DNA of 64,000 bases from Henningerozyma blattae CBS 6284 (lineage: Eukaryota > Ascomycota > Saccharomycetes > Saccharomycetales > Saccharomycetaceae), in contig NC_020185.1 of the NCBI RefSeq assembly GCF_000315915.1, positions 744,001 to 808,000 on the forward strand, read 5' to 3'. A model generated the notes under the pieces. The model did no database searches. It saw only the letters and a list, made by a program, of their open reading frames with translations, and was not told the origin of the DNA. Below are positions 34,401 to 43,742 of the stretch, in pieces. Every line of letters starts with the position of its first letter. Position 1 is the first letter of the stretch. The position numbers and the translations under genes are program-made.

Positions 34401-36950
34401 ATGAGGGTTGGTAATAGAACAGAAGAAGTTTTGCAAGTGGATATTATTAAAGATTCATCTAATCAACTTACCACTCCAAAAGAAATAGAAGAATCTTTAA
34501 GATTGATTGAAGACTTGAAATTTTTCTTAGCAACCGCACCTGTTAACTGGCAAGAAAACCAAATCATTAGAAGGTATTATTTAAACAATGACCAAGGTTT
34601 CGTATCATGTGTCTTTTGGAATAACTTATATTATATCACAGGTACAGATATTGTAAAATGTTGTATGTATCGAATGCAAAAATTCGGTAGAGATATCATT
34701 TACAAAAAAAAATTCGAAGAAGGTATATTTTCAGATTTAAGAAATTTAAAATGTGGTGTAGATGCAACTTTAGAACAACCAAAATCAGAATTCTTGAGTT
34801 TTTTATTCAAAAATATGTGTTTAAAAACTCAAAAAAAGCAAAAAGTATTTTTTTGGTTTAGTGTTCCTCATGATAAATTGTTTGCTGATGCATTAGAAAG
34901 AGATTTGAAAAGAGAAGGTCTAAATCAACAATCAACAACAAAACCAGTTAATGAACCTTCTTTATCATTCACTTATGATATCAATTCTTCAAAAACATTG
35001 TTTGATCAAGTCTCAGATCATGTCCAATCACAACGTTTCTCAACTACTAATTCAACTTTAAATAGTTCATCAGCAGATTTATTAGATATGATACCTGTGG
35101 AAACAACTGCAACAACTACAACTACCGCAACAATTAATAATGATCAATTGGAAAATAAAAATTCAAATAAAAATTTAAATTTAATTAAACAAGAACAGGA
35201 TCAGACGTCAATTAATTCTAATCAAGAAAATACAAGTCAAATTGGAATTGATACATCAATGACAAATACTCAAAATAATAACGATTCAATCTCTCCACCT
35301 ACTCGTCCTCCTTCAACACAGGATTCAGGAATGTATCAAACGATGGAACTGGAAGAAGAGGTTTCTACTGATTTAAATTCCACCAAAAATGATAAAAATG
35401 ATTTCCCCTTGGATTATTTCCCCGTAGAAATAGAATATCCAGAAGAAAATAATGTTCATAATCAAGGTTTCGATGGGTTTTATAATCCAAATACCAATAA
35501 TAACAATCCAAATACTAATCTAAATAACAATCCAAATGGTAATTTGAATTTTCCACCAGATAATTTCTCTTTACCTTCAAATATGTTATATGATAATGCC
35601 ATGCCAGCATTATTTGATGAGCAATCGATTGTATCTCCAGCAAATTCAAATTTTAAACCTTATAATTATCCTTTAGTCCAACAACCTACTCATCAAATCC
35701 CACTATCGGCAACCAGATCTCATATGTTCTCCTACCAAGATCCATATAATAATAATAATAGTAGTAGTAATAATAGTAATTCGAATATCAATAATTCAAA
35801 TAACAATAACTTAAATAATAATAATTCAAATAATAATTTAAGCAATCCAAATAATAATCCAAATAGCAACATGAATAATCCTAATAATTCTGTAAACCAA
35901 AATTTAAGATCATTGAAAACACCACAACAAAGAACACATAATATTAATTATTTACAACCTCATCCTTCTCATAGAAAGATTAATGAGAGTATTAGTAGAA
36001 AAAATTCTATCGATGATTCAAATATTTCTGTACCTGAAAATACTTCTTATAAACCACAAGTTTTAACTATTGAAGAACCTACTTTCCCCTTACAACAGCA
36101 ATTAAATTCTGCTTATCCAAAACAATATTCTTCTAATCCATATAATCCTTCAACAGGTTATCCAAATATATACCCAAATCAAAATTATAATTCCATGAAT
36201 TTAAATCCTCCAGTCATGGATTTTCAATATCAAGATCGGAATTTTAGTGGCAACGTTTATCCAACTGGTGGTTATGACGAATTATTTCCATTTCAAGACA
36301 ATTATGATAAAGATTATTTCAATATACAAGCAGAAAATGTTAATTGGAGTTTTATGCCAACTCAAGCGATGCAACCTGCAACAAATAATTTTGCAAATCC
36401 ATATCATTTACCTTATAGAAATACACCCATGTCTGCAAGAAATTCTTATATGATGGCAGCAGGTAGTATGTGGGGTCAACCTCCTCCACCTAATCCAAAT
36501 AATATGATGAATTTAGGATCTCCTTACACTTTAAACCAGCCTGCTTCAAGCACTAATAAGCAATTTCCTCAGAACAATTCTTCTACTGCAACTACTAGTA
36601 GCAATAATAATCAAGCCAATATTTATTCTTCACAAAGACGTCGTGGTAAATATACTTCAAATGGTTTACATCAACAAATTCATAAATCTCACAAGATCAC
36701 AAAGCCTTCTTCAATACAAAGAGCTTCATCTCAATCCTCTAACAAAGAAAAATCAATTTATTCGAATAATTACAAATCTGTTTCCATTAGCACTTCTACA
36801 AATCGTCAGATAAATCCAATAGTAGAGAATTCTTCATCAACTAAAAATGATCATACTTTACCTGTACATAATAAAGGTTCAACAACTGTCTCCCAACTTA
36901 ATATACAACCCACTGTCGATGAGGCTCTTTTACCTAATGATTCATCATGA
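34401..36950 (+). CDS. STE12: Pheromone and filamentation transcription factor Ste12
   Basis: Nuclear activator at the end of the mating MAPK cascade that binds TGAAACA elements with Mcm1, Tec1 and others. The 849-residue protein (S. cerevisiae 688) has the nearly invariant fungal STE DNA-binding region at about residues 28-175 (LRLIEDLKFFLATAPVNWQE, YYITGTDIVKC, KFEEGIFSDLRNLKCG). Further short conserved islands are DFPLDYFPVEIEYPEEN near 340 and FMPTQAMQPATNNF near 655. The extra length is Asn-rich repeat, chiefly at about 365-390 and 445-510. Regions for Dig1/Dig2 binding cannot be mapped from sequence alone. It is convergent with RQC1. Confidence 0.96.
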   Translation: MRVGNRTEEVLQVDIIKDSSNQLTTPKEIEESLRLIEDLKFFLATAPVNWQENQIIRRYYLNNDQGFVSCVFWNNLYYITGTDIVKCCMYRMQKFGRDIIYKKKFEEGIFSDLRNLKCGVDATLEQPKSEFLSFLFKNMCLKTQKKQKVFFWFSVPHDKLFADALERDLKREGLNQQSTTKPVNEPSLSFTYDINSSKTLFDQVSDHVQSQRFSTTNSTLNSSSADLLDMIPVETTATTTTTATINNDQLENKNSNKNLNLIKQEQDQTSINSNQENTSQIGIDTSMTNTQNNNDSISPPTRPPSTQDSGMYQTMELEEEVSTDLNSTKNDKNDFPLDYFPVEIEYPEENNVHNQGFDGFYNPNTNNNNPNTNLNNNPNGNLNFPPDNFSLPSNMLYDNAMPALFDEQSIVSPANSNFKPYNYPLVQQPTHQIPLSATRSHMFSYQDPYNNNNSSSNNSNSNINNSNNNNLNNNNSNNNLSNPNNNPNSNMNNPNNSVNQNLRSLKTPQQRTHNINYLQPHPSHRKINESISRKNSIDDSNISVPENTSYKPQVLTIEEPTFPLQQQLNSAYPKQYSSNPYNPSTGYPNIYPNQNYNSMNLNPPVMDFQYQDRNFSGNVYPTGGYDELFPFQDNYDKDYFNIQAENVNWSFMPTQAMQPATNNFANPYHLPYRNTPMSARNSYMMAAGSMWGQPPPPNPNNMMNLGSPYTLNQPASSTNKQFPQNNSSTATTSSNNNQANIYSSQRRRGKYTSNGLHQQIHKSHKITKPSSIQRASSQSSNKEKSIYSNNYKSVSISTSTNRQINPIVENSSSTKNDHTLPVHNKGSTTVSQLNIQPTVDEALLPNDSS

Positions 36951-37436
36951 TGTAATTAAATGAGTGAATTAATAATCATACAATATTACGACTTTGATAA
37001 CTTATTTCCATATTTATTATCATCTAGCATTCTCAATTTTTCTCTCTGGTCACCTTTTTTACTATGTTTAATTTTAATAATTCAACTATTGTATTACTAG
37101 AATTAGTATTTTCTTCAAAGTACTAGTATTTTACTTTTTTTTTTTGCTCATAGTCACTCCTAACTTCAGCGATTCAACTTAGTTGAGTAACCTCGTTTGA
37201 ATTGGTCTATGATACATCTAGATTAATTGGTAAAGATATTTATATATATCTGTGCATGTATTCAAACATATATACACCCACCTATGTAACAACACATTAT
37301 AAATCACTTAAAAATTAGTCATGTTTTGCCTTTATTCCCTATTAAAATCTATAATCTATAAAAAAAGAAAGAAAAATAAAAGAAAAAGAAGGATCAAAAT
37401 AAAAACAATATTGCTCTATATTTAAAGATATTTTGC
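36951..37436. other. Intergenic: convergent STE12/RQC1 3' regions
   Basis: 486 AT-rich bases between stop codons, with a TATATATATC run near 37240. No gene was recognised. Confidence 0.5.
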
Positions 37437-39647
37437 TTATTCCAAACCCGCATTTGGATTTTCATCGAGAAATTGTTCCAGTGACAATTGTCTAATTTGA
37501 TTCAAAAGATTTTCATCTTGAGCTCTAGCCATTTGAGATTCAACAAGATGCTTCTCATCAATATATGTTTCAATTGATTCTAAAGCATCTTTAGATTCTC
37601 TTGTAGTTTGGCATGGAGGTAATACATCAAATTCGAAGACTTTGTAATCAGACCAAATTTCCTCTGGAATAGATCCCATTATTGAAGATTCACCAGATAA
37701 AATAGCAAATCTTAATAAATTGATTGGGATATCTTTAATGAAAAAATGTGAGTCAATACTATCTTCATCAGAATTATAGTTATGTTGAACAATTGAAATT
37801 TGAAATTTATTATCTTGATATTCTCTTAGTAATTTTTTCAATTCAGCATTTAAGAATGCAATATCATTTGGAGAAGTCCATAGTTGTGGAAATCTTGTCA
37901 TATAAGCCTTAGTTTCGATCTTGGATGCTAGGTCTTCATCGATGTTTAACCCTTTAATTAGTGATCTCTCACCTGCTAGAGTCTCAACAAATAAATAAGC
38001 TAATGCCACGCTGTTATATTTAAAAGCTTTTCTTAATGCATTTTTTGCCAATTCCGGTTCATCGATACTCAAAAAACTTAAAACAGTACTCAATGATAAT
38101 CCTAATGTAAACCATTGAGAGTATGTATCAACTAATGGAGATTTGGATAATTCGATTAAATAATTATATTCTTTATTCAAAAGTAAGTAATGATCAATAA
38201 AATAACGGACACCTAAAGGATCTTCCAATGGACTAAATGACCATAATGCCTTACACCATGCAGCTGCAGTTCCTACAGCACCTCGTTGAGCTAAAGAAGA
38301 AATATATCTGAAAATGGCCAAATAAAATTGTCTATTAAAGAAATATGTGTATGGTAATTGACAAGCTAGCCCATCAAATTTAATACTCATCTTTAATGCA
38401 CGATCAAATACAAATAAAGCTCTTTGTAAAAGGCCGTTTGTATTTGATTTATCACCTTGTCTAATAAGTATTAAACTAACTTGTAAAAGGCCTGGAACAT
38501 AATAAGGAAACTGTGAAAAGATTAAATTTGTAAGGGCTTCGTGATCAGGATGTAATACAACAGATAAATAAAACTCTGTCATAGATTTCTTATTCAATTC
38601 CTCGTTTAAAGGAGTGAATTTATAGTAAGTAACATATTTTTTCCATATTTTCATATCTTCTTCAATAACTTCTTTCCAATCAGATGGTCTTTGCCATAAT
38701 TGCCAATCTCTAATTTCATTGTCTGATAATGCAGACATGCATACTTCTCCTCTTTGAGTAGGAAGCCAATCTTGTCTAATTTTAGTAAATTGTAATTTAT
38801 GGGTACTACCACCTGGACCATTCGGAACATTTCTATGATCTTTACCATCCCAATTTCTTACTAATCTTCGTAGACGTTGGATTTGTTTTAATTGTTGTGG
38901 CGAAATGGAAGTAGATGATAGTGAATCGATATCTTCTAATGCTTCGGGTGATAAATCATCAAATAATAATTTGAATTCAGTATGTGGATCTAATAGTTTG
39001 AAATCATCGTTAAAGAATTTACTGCATCTTTTAATATTCTGAGGTTTAAATTTAGAAAAGCCGGGATCATCATACAGATCATTAAATAGTGAATCTTCAT
39101 CATGGTCTGGATCTTCAGTTTCAGACATAGAGAAAAATTCATCTCCATCAGAATCTTGTCTATTAATTGGATTTGAAATATTTCCATATTTTAATATATC
39201 TTGTTTTTGAAATTGTCTCAACATATCATCAAAATCAGAATCTTCTTCGTTAATTTTTTCTTCATCTTCTTCATCTTTATCCTGGTTAATATTTTTCTTT
39301 AATTTCTTTGCTTTCTTTTTTTTCTTCAAATTCTTCTTTTGTGATTTAGTAGGTAAAGAAAACTTTTTAACTGGTGTTAACTCATCTTCAGTTGAATTAA
39401 TGTTATTAATTTCTTTATCTTTAATCAATCCCTCCTCATCTTCATCATTTCCTGACTCATCAGCGTTATCTTCATTTTCTTCATCATCCATCAAGGACAT
39501 GAAATTATTGAAGTTCGGTTTCTTATTTAATGAATTTTTATTTACATTCTCTTTTGAAATATGATTCTCTTTAGCTTCATGACTAGATAGAATTGAATCT
39601 AATAGTGCATCGTCATTTTGTAATTTCTTTAACACTCTTGAACTCAT
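37437..39647 (-). CDS. RQC1: Ribosome quality control complex subunit Rqc1
   Basis: TCF25-family component of the ribosome quality control complex, which works with Ltn1 and Rqc2 on nascent chains stalled on 60S subunits. The 736-residue product (S. cerevisiae Rqc1 about 723) starts MSSRVLKKLQNDDALLDSIL, the family N-terminus. An acidic segment (about 50-85) and a Lys-rich patch (KSQKKNLKKKKKAKKLKK near 105) follow. The TCF25 helical repeat domain runs from about 270 to 690 (YYKFTPLNEELNKKSMTEFY; HPDHEALTNLIFSQFPYYVP). It is divergent from IPI1. Confidence 0.93.
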   Translation of the reverse strand: MSSRVLKKLQNDDALLDSILSSHEAKENHISKENVNKNSLNKKPNFNNFMSLMDDEENEDNADESGNDEDEEGLIKDKEINNINSTEDELTPVKKFSLPTKSQKKNLKKKKKAKKLKKNINQDKDEEDEEKINEEDSDFDDMLRQFQKQDILKYGNISNPINRQDSDGDEFFSMSETEDPDHDEDSLFNDLYDDPGFSKFKPQNIKRCSKFFNDDFKLLDPHTEFKLLFDDLSPEALEDIDSLSSTSISPQQLKQIQRLRRLVRNWDGKDHRNVPNGPGGSTHKLQFTKIRQDWLPTQRGEVCMSALSDNEIRDWQLWQRPSDWKEVIEEDMKIWKKYVTYYKFTPLNEELNKKSMTEFYLSVVLHPDHEALTNLIFSQFPYYVPGLLQVSLILIRQGDKSNTNGLLQRALFVFDRALKMSIKFDGLACQLPYTYFFNRQFYLAIFRYISSLAQRGAVGTAAAWCKALWSFSPLEDPLGVRYFIDHYLLLNKEYNYLIELSKSPLVDTYSQWFTLGLSLSTVLSFLSIDEPELAKNALRKAFKYNSVALAYLFVETLAGERSLIKGLNIDEDLASKIETKAYMTRFPQLWTSPNDIAFLNAELKKLLREYQDNKFQISIVQHNYNSDEDSIDSHFFIKDIPINLLRFAILSGESSIMGSIPEEIWSDYKVFEFDVLPPCQTTRESKDALESIETYIDEKHLVESQMARAQDENLLNQIRQLSLEQFLDENPNAGLE

Positions 39648-40156
39648 TTTATTAATGTTACAACTATGTAATTTTGTAGTTTATCCCTCTGATATTTCCA
39701 GTAATTGGTATTTAAAAAAAATGTGTTTTTATATAATTAACTGAATTATTTGGATAACCTAACGCATCTTATTTTTTACATTTTTTTTCTTTATCTGATA
39801 AGGGTAATTTACACCCTTGCACCCTTCATGCACTCAAAAGAGATTAATTATTGTCATAAAAACTTGAAAGTTTCATCAAATACTTGTCTCACTCACAATC
39901 AGAAAAGTTCGTTTGGGATAATTATTCTCATTGAGCATTCTTTATTGGTAATTTGTCAATGGTTTAATATTTCCTTAAGCTGTTTCATTTAAAGTTTTTT
40001 TTGTAAATGCTGCAGCTTCGGGCTAATTATTGAAAATTTTCCATACACTAGTAAAAATAAAGTGATGAGCTTTAAAAAATGAAAAGTTAAAAAGAATGAT
40101 TACTAGATAGATAATCGAATAAAAAAAGGTAAAAGAGGGAAAAATAGCAAGAGAAT
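39648..40156. promoter_or_regulatory. Divergent RQC1/IPI1 promoter with RRPE and PAC-like motifs
   Basis: 509-bp region between start codons. TGAAAATTTT at 40031-40040 resembles RRPE, and GTGATGAGCT at 40062-40071 differs from PAC (GCGATGAGCT) at one base, both within 130 bp of the IPI1 ATG. One isolated TGTTTCA (a reversed pheromone element) near 39980 is judged chance. Confidence 0.6.
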
Positions 40157-41173
40157 ATGGGTAAAAGTACAAGAAAGCAAAAGCTTAAAAAGCAAGATTT
40201 TCAAAAAAAAAAACTAAAAGTCGGTAAAGGGCCTGTAAGACCATCTAATGCTACTGACACGTCTTTTTCCACACGTAGTGTCTCTATTCGTAACCAACAC
40301 CTGATCCATGATCATGGTGATCTTTCCAAGAGATTCCCATTGTTAAAGCATCACAATAACGTTGTTCGTAAGGAAACTTTACAACAATTCCAAAACAATA
40401 TTCCAGATATTATCAACACTAGCATAATGGCACCATTAATAACGCAATGTATACCACTTATAAACGATGAATCTAAACAAGTTCGTGCAGCATCGTTGGA
40501 TCTGTTCCATGAGATTGGTTCTCACAATTCACAAGTATTACAATTGCATTGTCGTGTTTTTATTTTATATATTTGTATGTCAATGACACATATAGTGACT
40601 GCTATTCAGCTGGATTCCACAAAATTTTTAAAAATGATGTTGAAATATTGTGGGGAAGAAATTTGTCGATTAGCGTGGAATAAATTGATCGATGGAATCT
40701 TCAATATACTAGGATGGTCAAAAAATGGAAAGAATCATGCAGCTGGGATCGCACAGAGTGCTAAAAGAGATGCCCAAAGTACTTGTAGTCACCTAGATGC
40801 TTTATGTGCATTGATTGAGACTGGTTGTTTAAATAAGCGTGCTGCAGAAGGTGAAGGGAACGATAATGAAGCTAGCGAAACTATAAATCAATACCTTATC
40901 CCTCAATTTCCACAGCCGTACGAGCATTTAAAGTTATTTGCCCGTGAATTGACCCAAAATAGCTCCCAAGAAGGTGATAATAGCAATGGAACTACCAATG
41001 TCAGCATTGCCACAGACCGCACAACCCGTGTAGCTATTGTCAAACAACAGTACTTATCAGAAATTCGCAAGCAATGTAAACTACTTGTTTCCTCTGGTGG
41101 GCCACCGGGCAAAAGCGCAAACTCCTTAATCCAATTGCTGGACACGGTTTACGGTGTCGATGACCAATTATAG
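40157..41173 (+). CDS. IPI1: Rix1 complex subunit Ipi1
   Basis: Nuclear component of the Rix1-Ipi1-Ipi3 complex, needed for ITS2 processing and pre-60S maturation. The 338-residue protein (S. cerevisiae 334) begins with a Lys-rich nucleolar-type segment (MGKSTRKQKLKKQDFQKKKL) and the conserved NATDTSFSTRSVSIRNQHL near residue 32. HEAT-like helices follow (VRAASLDLFHEIGSH) with WSKNGKNHAAGIAQSAKRD near 190. The C-terminal part after 220 is more variable. The upstream PAC-like and RRPE-like motifs fit co-regulation with rRNA processing genes. Confidence 0.95.
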   Translation: MGKSTRKQKLKKQDFQKKKLKVGKGPVRPSNATDTSFSTRSVSIRNQHLIHDHGDLSKRFPLLKHHNNVVRKETLQQFQNNIPDIINTSIMAPLITQCIPLINDESKQVRAASLDLFHEIGSHNSQVLQLHCRVFILYICMSMTHIVTAIQLDSTKFLKMMLKYCGEEICRLAWNKLIDGIFNILGWSKNGKNHAAGIAQSAKRDAQSTCSHLDALCALIETGCLNKRAAEGEGNDNEASETINQYLIPQFPQPYEHLKLFARELTQNSSQEGDNSNGTTNVSIATDRTTRVAIVKQQYLSEIRKQCKLLVSSGGPPGKSANSLIQLLDTVYGVDDQL

Positions 41174-41612
41174 CCGTAGCACATCAGTCTCGGCCTACAA
41201 AGAAGCATCGTCCACGTCATCTGGACTTAGATATATATAGATCCGTAGGATAATTGTAACGTCATCTGTATAGTATCCATCAAGTGCATAGTAATCTAGC
41301 GTTGGTCGTAGCGTTCCCCACAAACAGCGACAACTAATTGCCTGGGCAACGAGACAATTACGCAGGCCCAAAATGGTTAGCCCCGCGTCGAGCCTGAATA
41401 AAAAATACTAAATGGGAAGCACATGTTGATGAAAAAAGTGAAAAAGTCAGAAATAACAAGACTTATTTACAGCCAGATATAGTTGCTGAATGTGTGCGGG
41501 AATGTCTGAGCAGCATGCTAGGGCGTGAAGCCAGATCGTCGAGCAGGTGAAAATAACAGGCGGCTGGAACGGATAATGAGGAAGGGCAAGTAAAGTATAT
41601 AAGAACCATGCA
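41174..41612. other. Intergenic: IPI1 3' region and NAM8 promoter
   Basis: 439 bases, GC-richer than most gaps. AGGCGGCTG (41558-41566) has the Ume6 GGCGGC core and resembles URS1. A TATA element (GTATATAAG) near 41595-41603 lies only about 10 bp before the first NAM8 ATG. A weak C/D-snoRNA-like arrangement at 41420-41494 is discussed among the findings. Confidence 0.5.
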
Positions 41613-42701
41613 ATGCAGGATGAGAAGCCACATATACGAAGGAATTTATGTATGTATGCGCAACTTGTTCAACAGCATAACATGTCACATGGTAAAATGA
41701 TGCTAACTGACACGTTCAAGTATGGTGATACTCAACATCTGTGGCCGAATGATAGCCACACGATACTTATGAGCACGGCAAATACATGTTGGAACGGGGC
41801 TATGGTGCGGCAATTGTGGACCAATCTTGGTTTCTTGTTAGTGTCGTGTGAGATGTTTGAAGTTGGTGGAGTTTGTGGTGGGACCGGTGCATATTGTTTA
41901 TTAGAATTTACAAACCATACAGAAGCATCCCGGGCAATAAGCAGATATTATTCGAACCAATTCTCACTTACTACAGGAGTCATTACAGGTTTATATTGGA
42001 TATTGAATAGGTATCATGTTGAGTCGACGTTGTTATTGCATGGACTACCCTTACAATTGAATGAAACTGCCTTCATCAATTTCCTGTTGGAATTGGGCTA
42101 TCATTCGTTCGATACTGTTGAGATTCTTCGAGACCCAAACACATCAGCTTCTAGGGGTCTTGCCCTAATTCAGTTTAAAGAAGGTATTGAGATGCAAAAG
42201 ATTCTTGTGGAATTACAAGGGATCCATCTAAGCCAATCTGCTTTACCATTAACCATATTACAATTCACAAAACAGTACACTCTGTCACATTCATATTCAA
42301 ATTCGCCTTCGCCATTATTATTTTCTTCACATTCCTTATCATCTTCGTCTTCCTCCTTAGAAGATCCAACAAATACAACAGTATTTATAGGTGGCCTGTC
42401 CTCCCTCGTTACTGAAAATGAATTACGTTCCCTTTTCCAACCCTTTGGAGAAATAGTTTATGTGAAGATTCCCTTTGGTAAAGGATGTGGGTTTGTTCAA
42501 TATGAGACTAGAAAAGCAGCAGAATTAGCGATTCATAAGATGAAAGGAGTGTCTATCAAAAACTCCAAGATTAGGCTATCTTGGGGTAAAGCAGCAAAGA
42601 CTTCCAATACCAGAAAAAGAAGATCTTCTTCAAATGTTAGTAGTAATGCCAATAGATGTTCGCTTCTACAAAACGTCCTAGAAGCACAAGCACAATATTA
42701 A
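41613..42701 (+). CDS. NAM8: Divergent RNA-binding protein, Nam8-like
   Basis: Nam8 is a U1 snRNP protein that helps recognise weak 5' splice sites, notably with Mer1 in meiosis. Only the third RRM here (about 250-325) is strongly conserved: NTTVFIGGLSSLVTENELRS, KIPFGKGCGFVQYE and RLSWGKAAK match yeast Nam8 closely. Segments at about 45-130 and 135-210 align in position with RRM1 and RRM2 but have lost the aromatic RNP1/RNP2 signatures. The protein is 362 residues against 523 and ends shortly after RRM3. A TATA about 10 bp upstream suggests translation may really begin at a later in-frame ATG (Met14, Met24 or Met29). The place after IPI1 matches YHR085W-YHR086W. It may be a degenerating or specialised copy. 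Confidence 0.8.
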   Translation: MQDEKPHIRRNLCMYAQLVQQHNMSHGKMMLTDTFKYGDTQHLWPNDSHTILMSTANTCWNGAMVRQLWTNLGFLLVSCEMFEVGGVCGGTGAYCLLEFTNHTEASRAISRYYSNQFSLTTGVITGLYWILNRYHVESTLLLHGLPLQLNETAFINFLLELGYHSFDTVEILRDPNTSASRGLALIQFKEGIEMQKILVELQGIHLSQSALPLTILQFTKQYTLSHSYSNSPSPLLFSSHSLSSSSSSLEDPTNTTVFIGGLSSLVTENELRSLFQPFGEIVYVKIPFGKGCGFVQYETRKAAELAIHKMKGVSIKNSKIRLSWGKAAKTSNTRKRRSSSNVSSNANRCSLLQNVLEAQAQY

Positions 42702-43742
42702 TAAGTCTAACATTACCCCACAAATTGCATTTCGAGTAATCATTTTTAATTTGATATGATACACATTTTATATTATATTCCTTAACTACTTTATCCAAAG
42801 AGAGAAAAAAAAATAATAAATAGATTAATTAATAATAAAAGTAGTATGTATATAGGACATCAGCCAAGAGCATGATCTTACCTAGATAATAATTGTTTGA
42901 TGCATAATTAGGCGGTACAAATAAAATTTATTAGCTTAGATATGAATAGCTTTTTGACAGCAATGCTTTGGTAGATCCTTTTTTTTAAATTGTTTTACCT
43001 ATACGTTTATGCATCCCGAAGCAGGAAAGTGCTTCGCGTTTCCAAGATGAAGTTTAATCATATAGAGAATAAAATAACTCAATACATATCAACTATCACT
43101 CAACTAAAAGCCATTGGTAAAGCTTAACCTTTAGATGAACTTAAAAAAATAAAATAGAGAATATAAAAGGTAGGGAATGTTGAGTCGCTTTTCAAAGTGA
43201 TATTTTGGATGCTTCTTCAATGTTTTAAATCCTTGAATTTTTAAAATAAATCAAATTAGAAAAATTCATGAAAAAAAGATAATCATAAACTTGGCAGTAG
43301 TCAAAACTGGTCTTCTATGTTTTAAATATATTGAACTTTTTATTTGCTTAAAGATTAAATCATCCAATTTTTCAATATTAATACATTTCCATCCCAAAAT
43401 CATTTTGAACGAATTTTTTTACCTTATTTCGGAAAATTGTCGGAAAAAAATAAAGTTGGCGAGAAAAATACAAAATACGAAAAAAACTCATCAGTGGCGA
43501 AAATTATCGATAATAATAAGGTCAATTTGTAAAAAATCACATTTTACCAAAAAAAGTAATCTTTTTGATATCCTAGATAAATATAAATAATTGTACCATA
43601 TTCCTACACCATTTACCATTCTACTGATACTTTTTTTTTATAAAAATCCGCCATTAGCATTCTGAATTGAGGCATTTTGTATTAATTTTTTTCTATTATA
43701 TATTTAGCCCAGCGGGAAACCTATCTTTTTTTATATTAAATT
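42702..43742. other. Intergenic: NAM8 3' region and SWR1 promoter
   Basis: 1041 AT-rich bases. RTC3 and RPF1, next in S. cerevisiae, are absent. A perfect 7-bp hairpin CGAAGCA/TGCTTCG with a 6-base loop lies at 43017-43036, the only GC-rich spot. A 99-codon open frame at 43291-43590 starts at TTG and looks like translated intergenic sequence; it is not called. Confidence 0.5.

Noticed and set aside
39978..39986. Reverse pheromone response element TGTTTCA near IPI1
   Set aside because: Single isolated heptamer with no partner site next to a housekeeping gene.
43291..43590. 99-codon open frame upstream of SWR1
   Set aside because: Starts at TTG, has Lys/Ile/Phe-rich composition typical of translated AT-rich intergenic DNA, and resembles no known protein.
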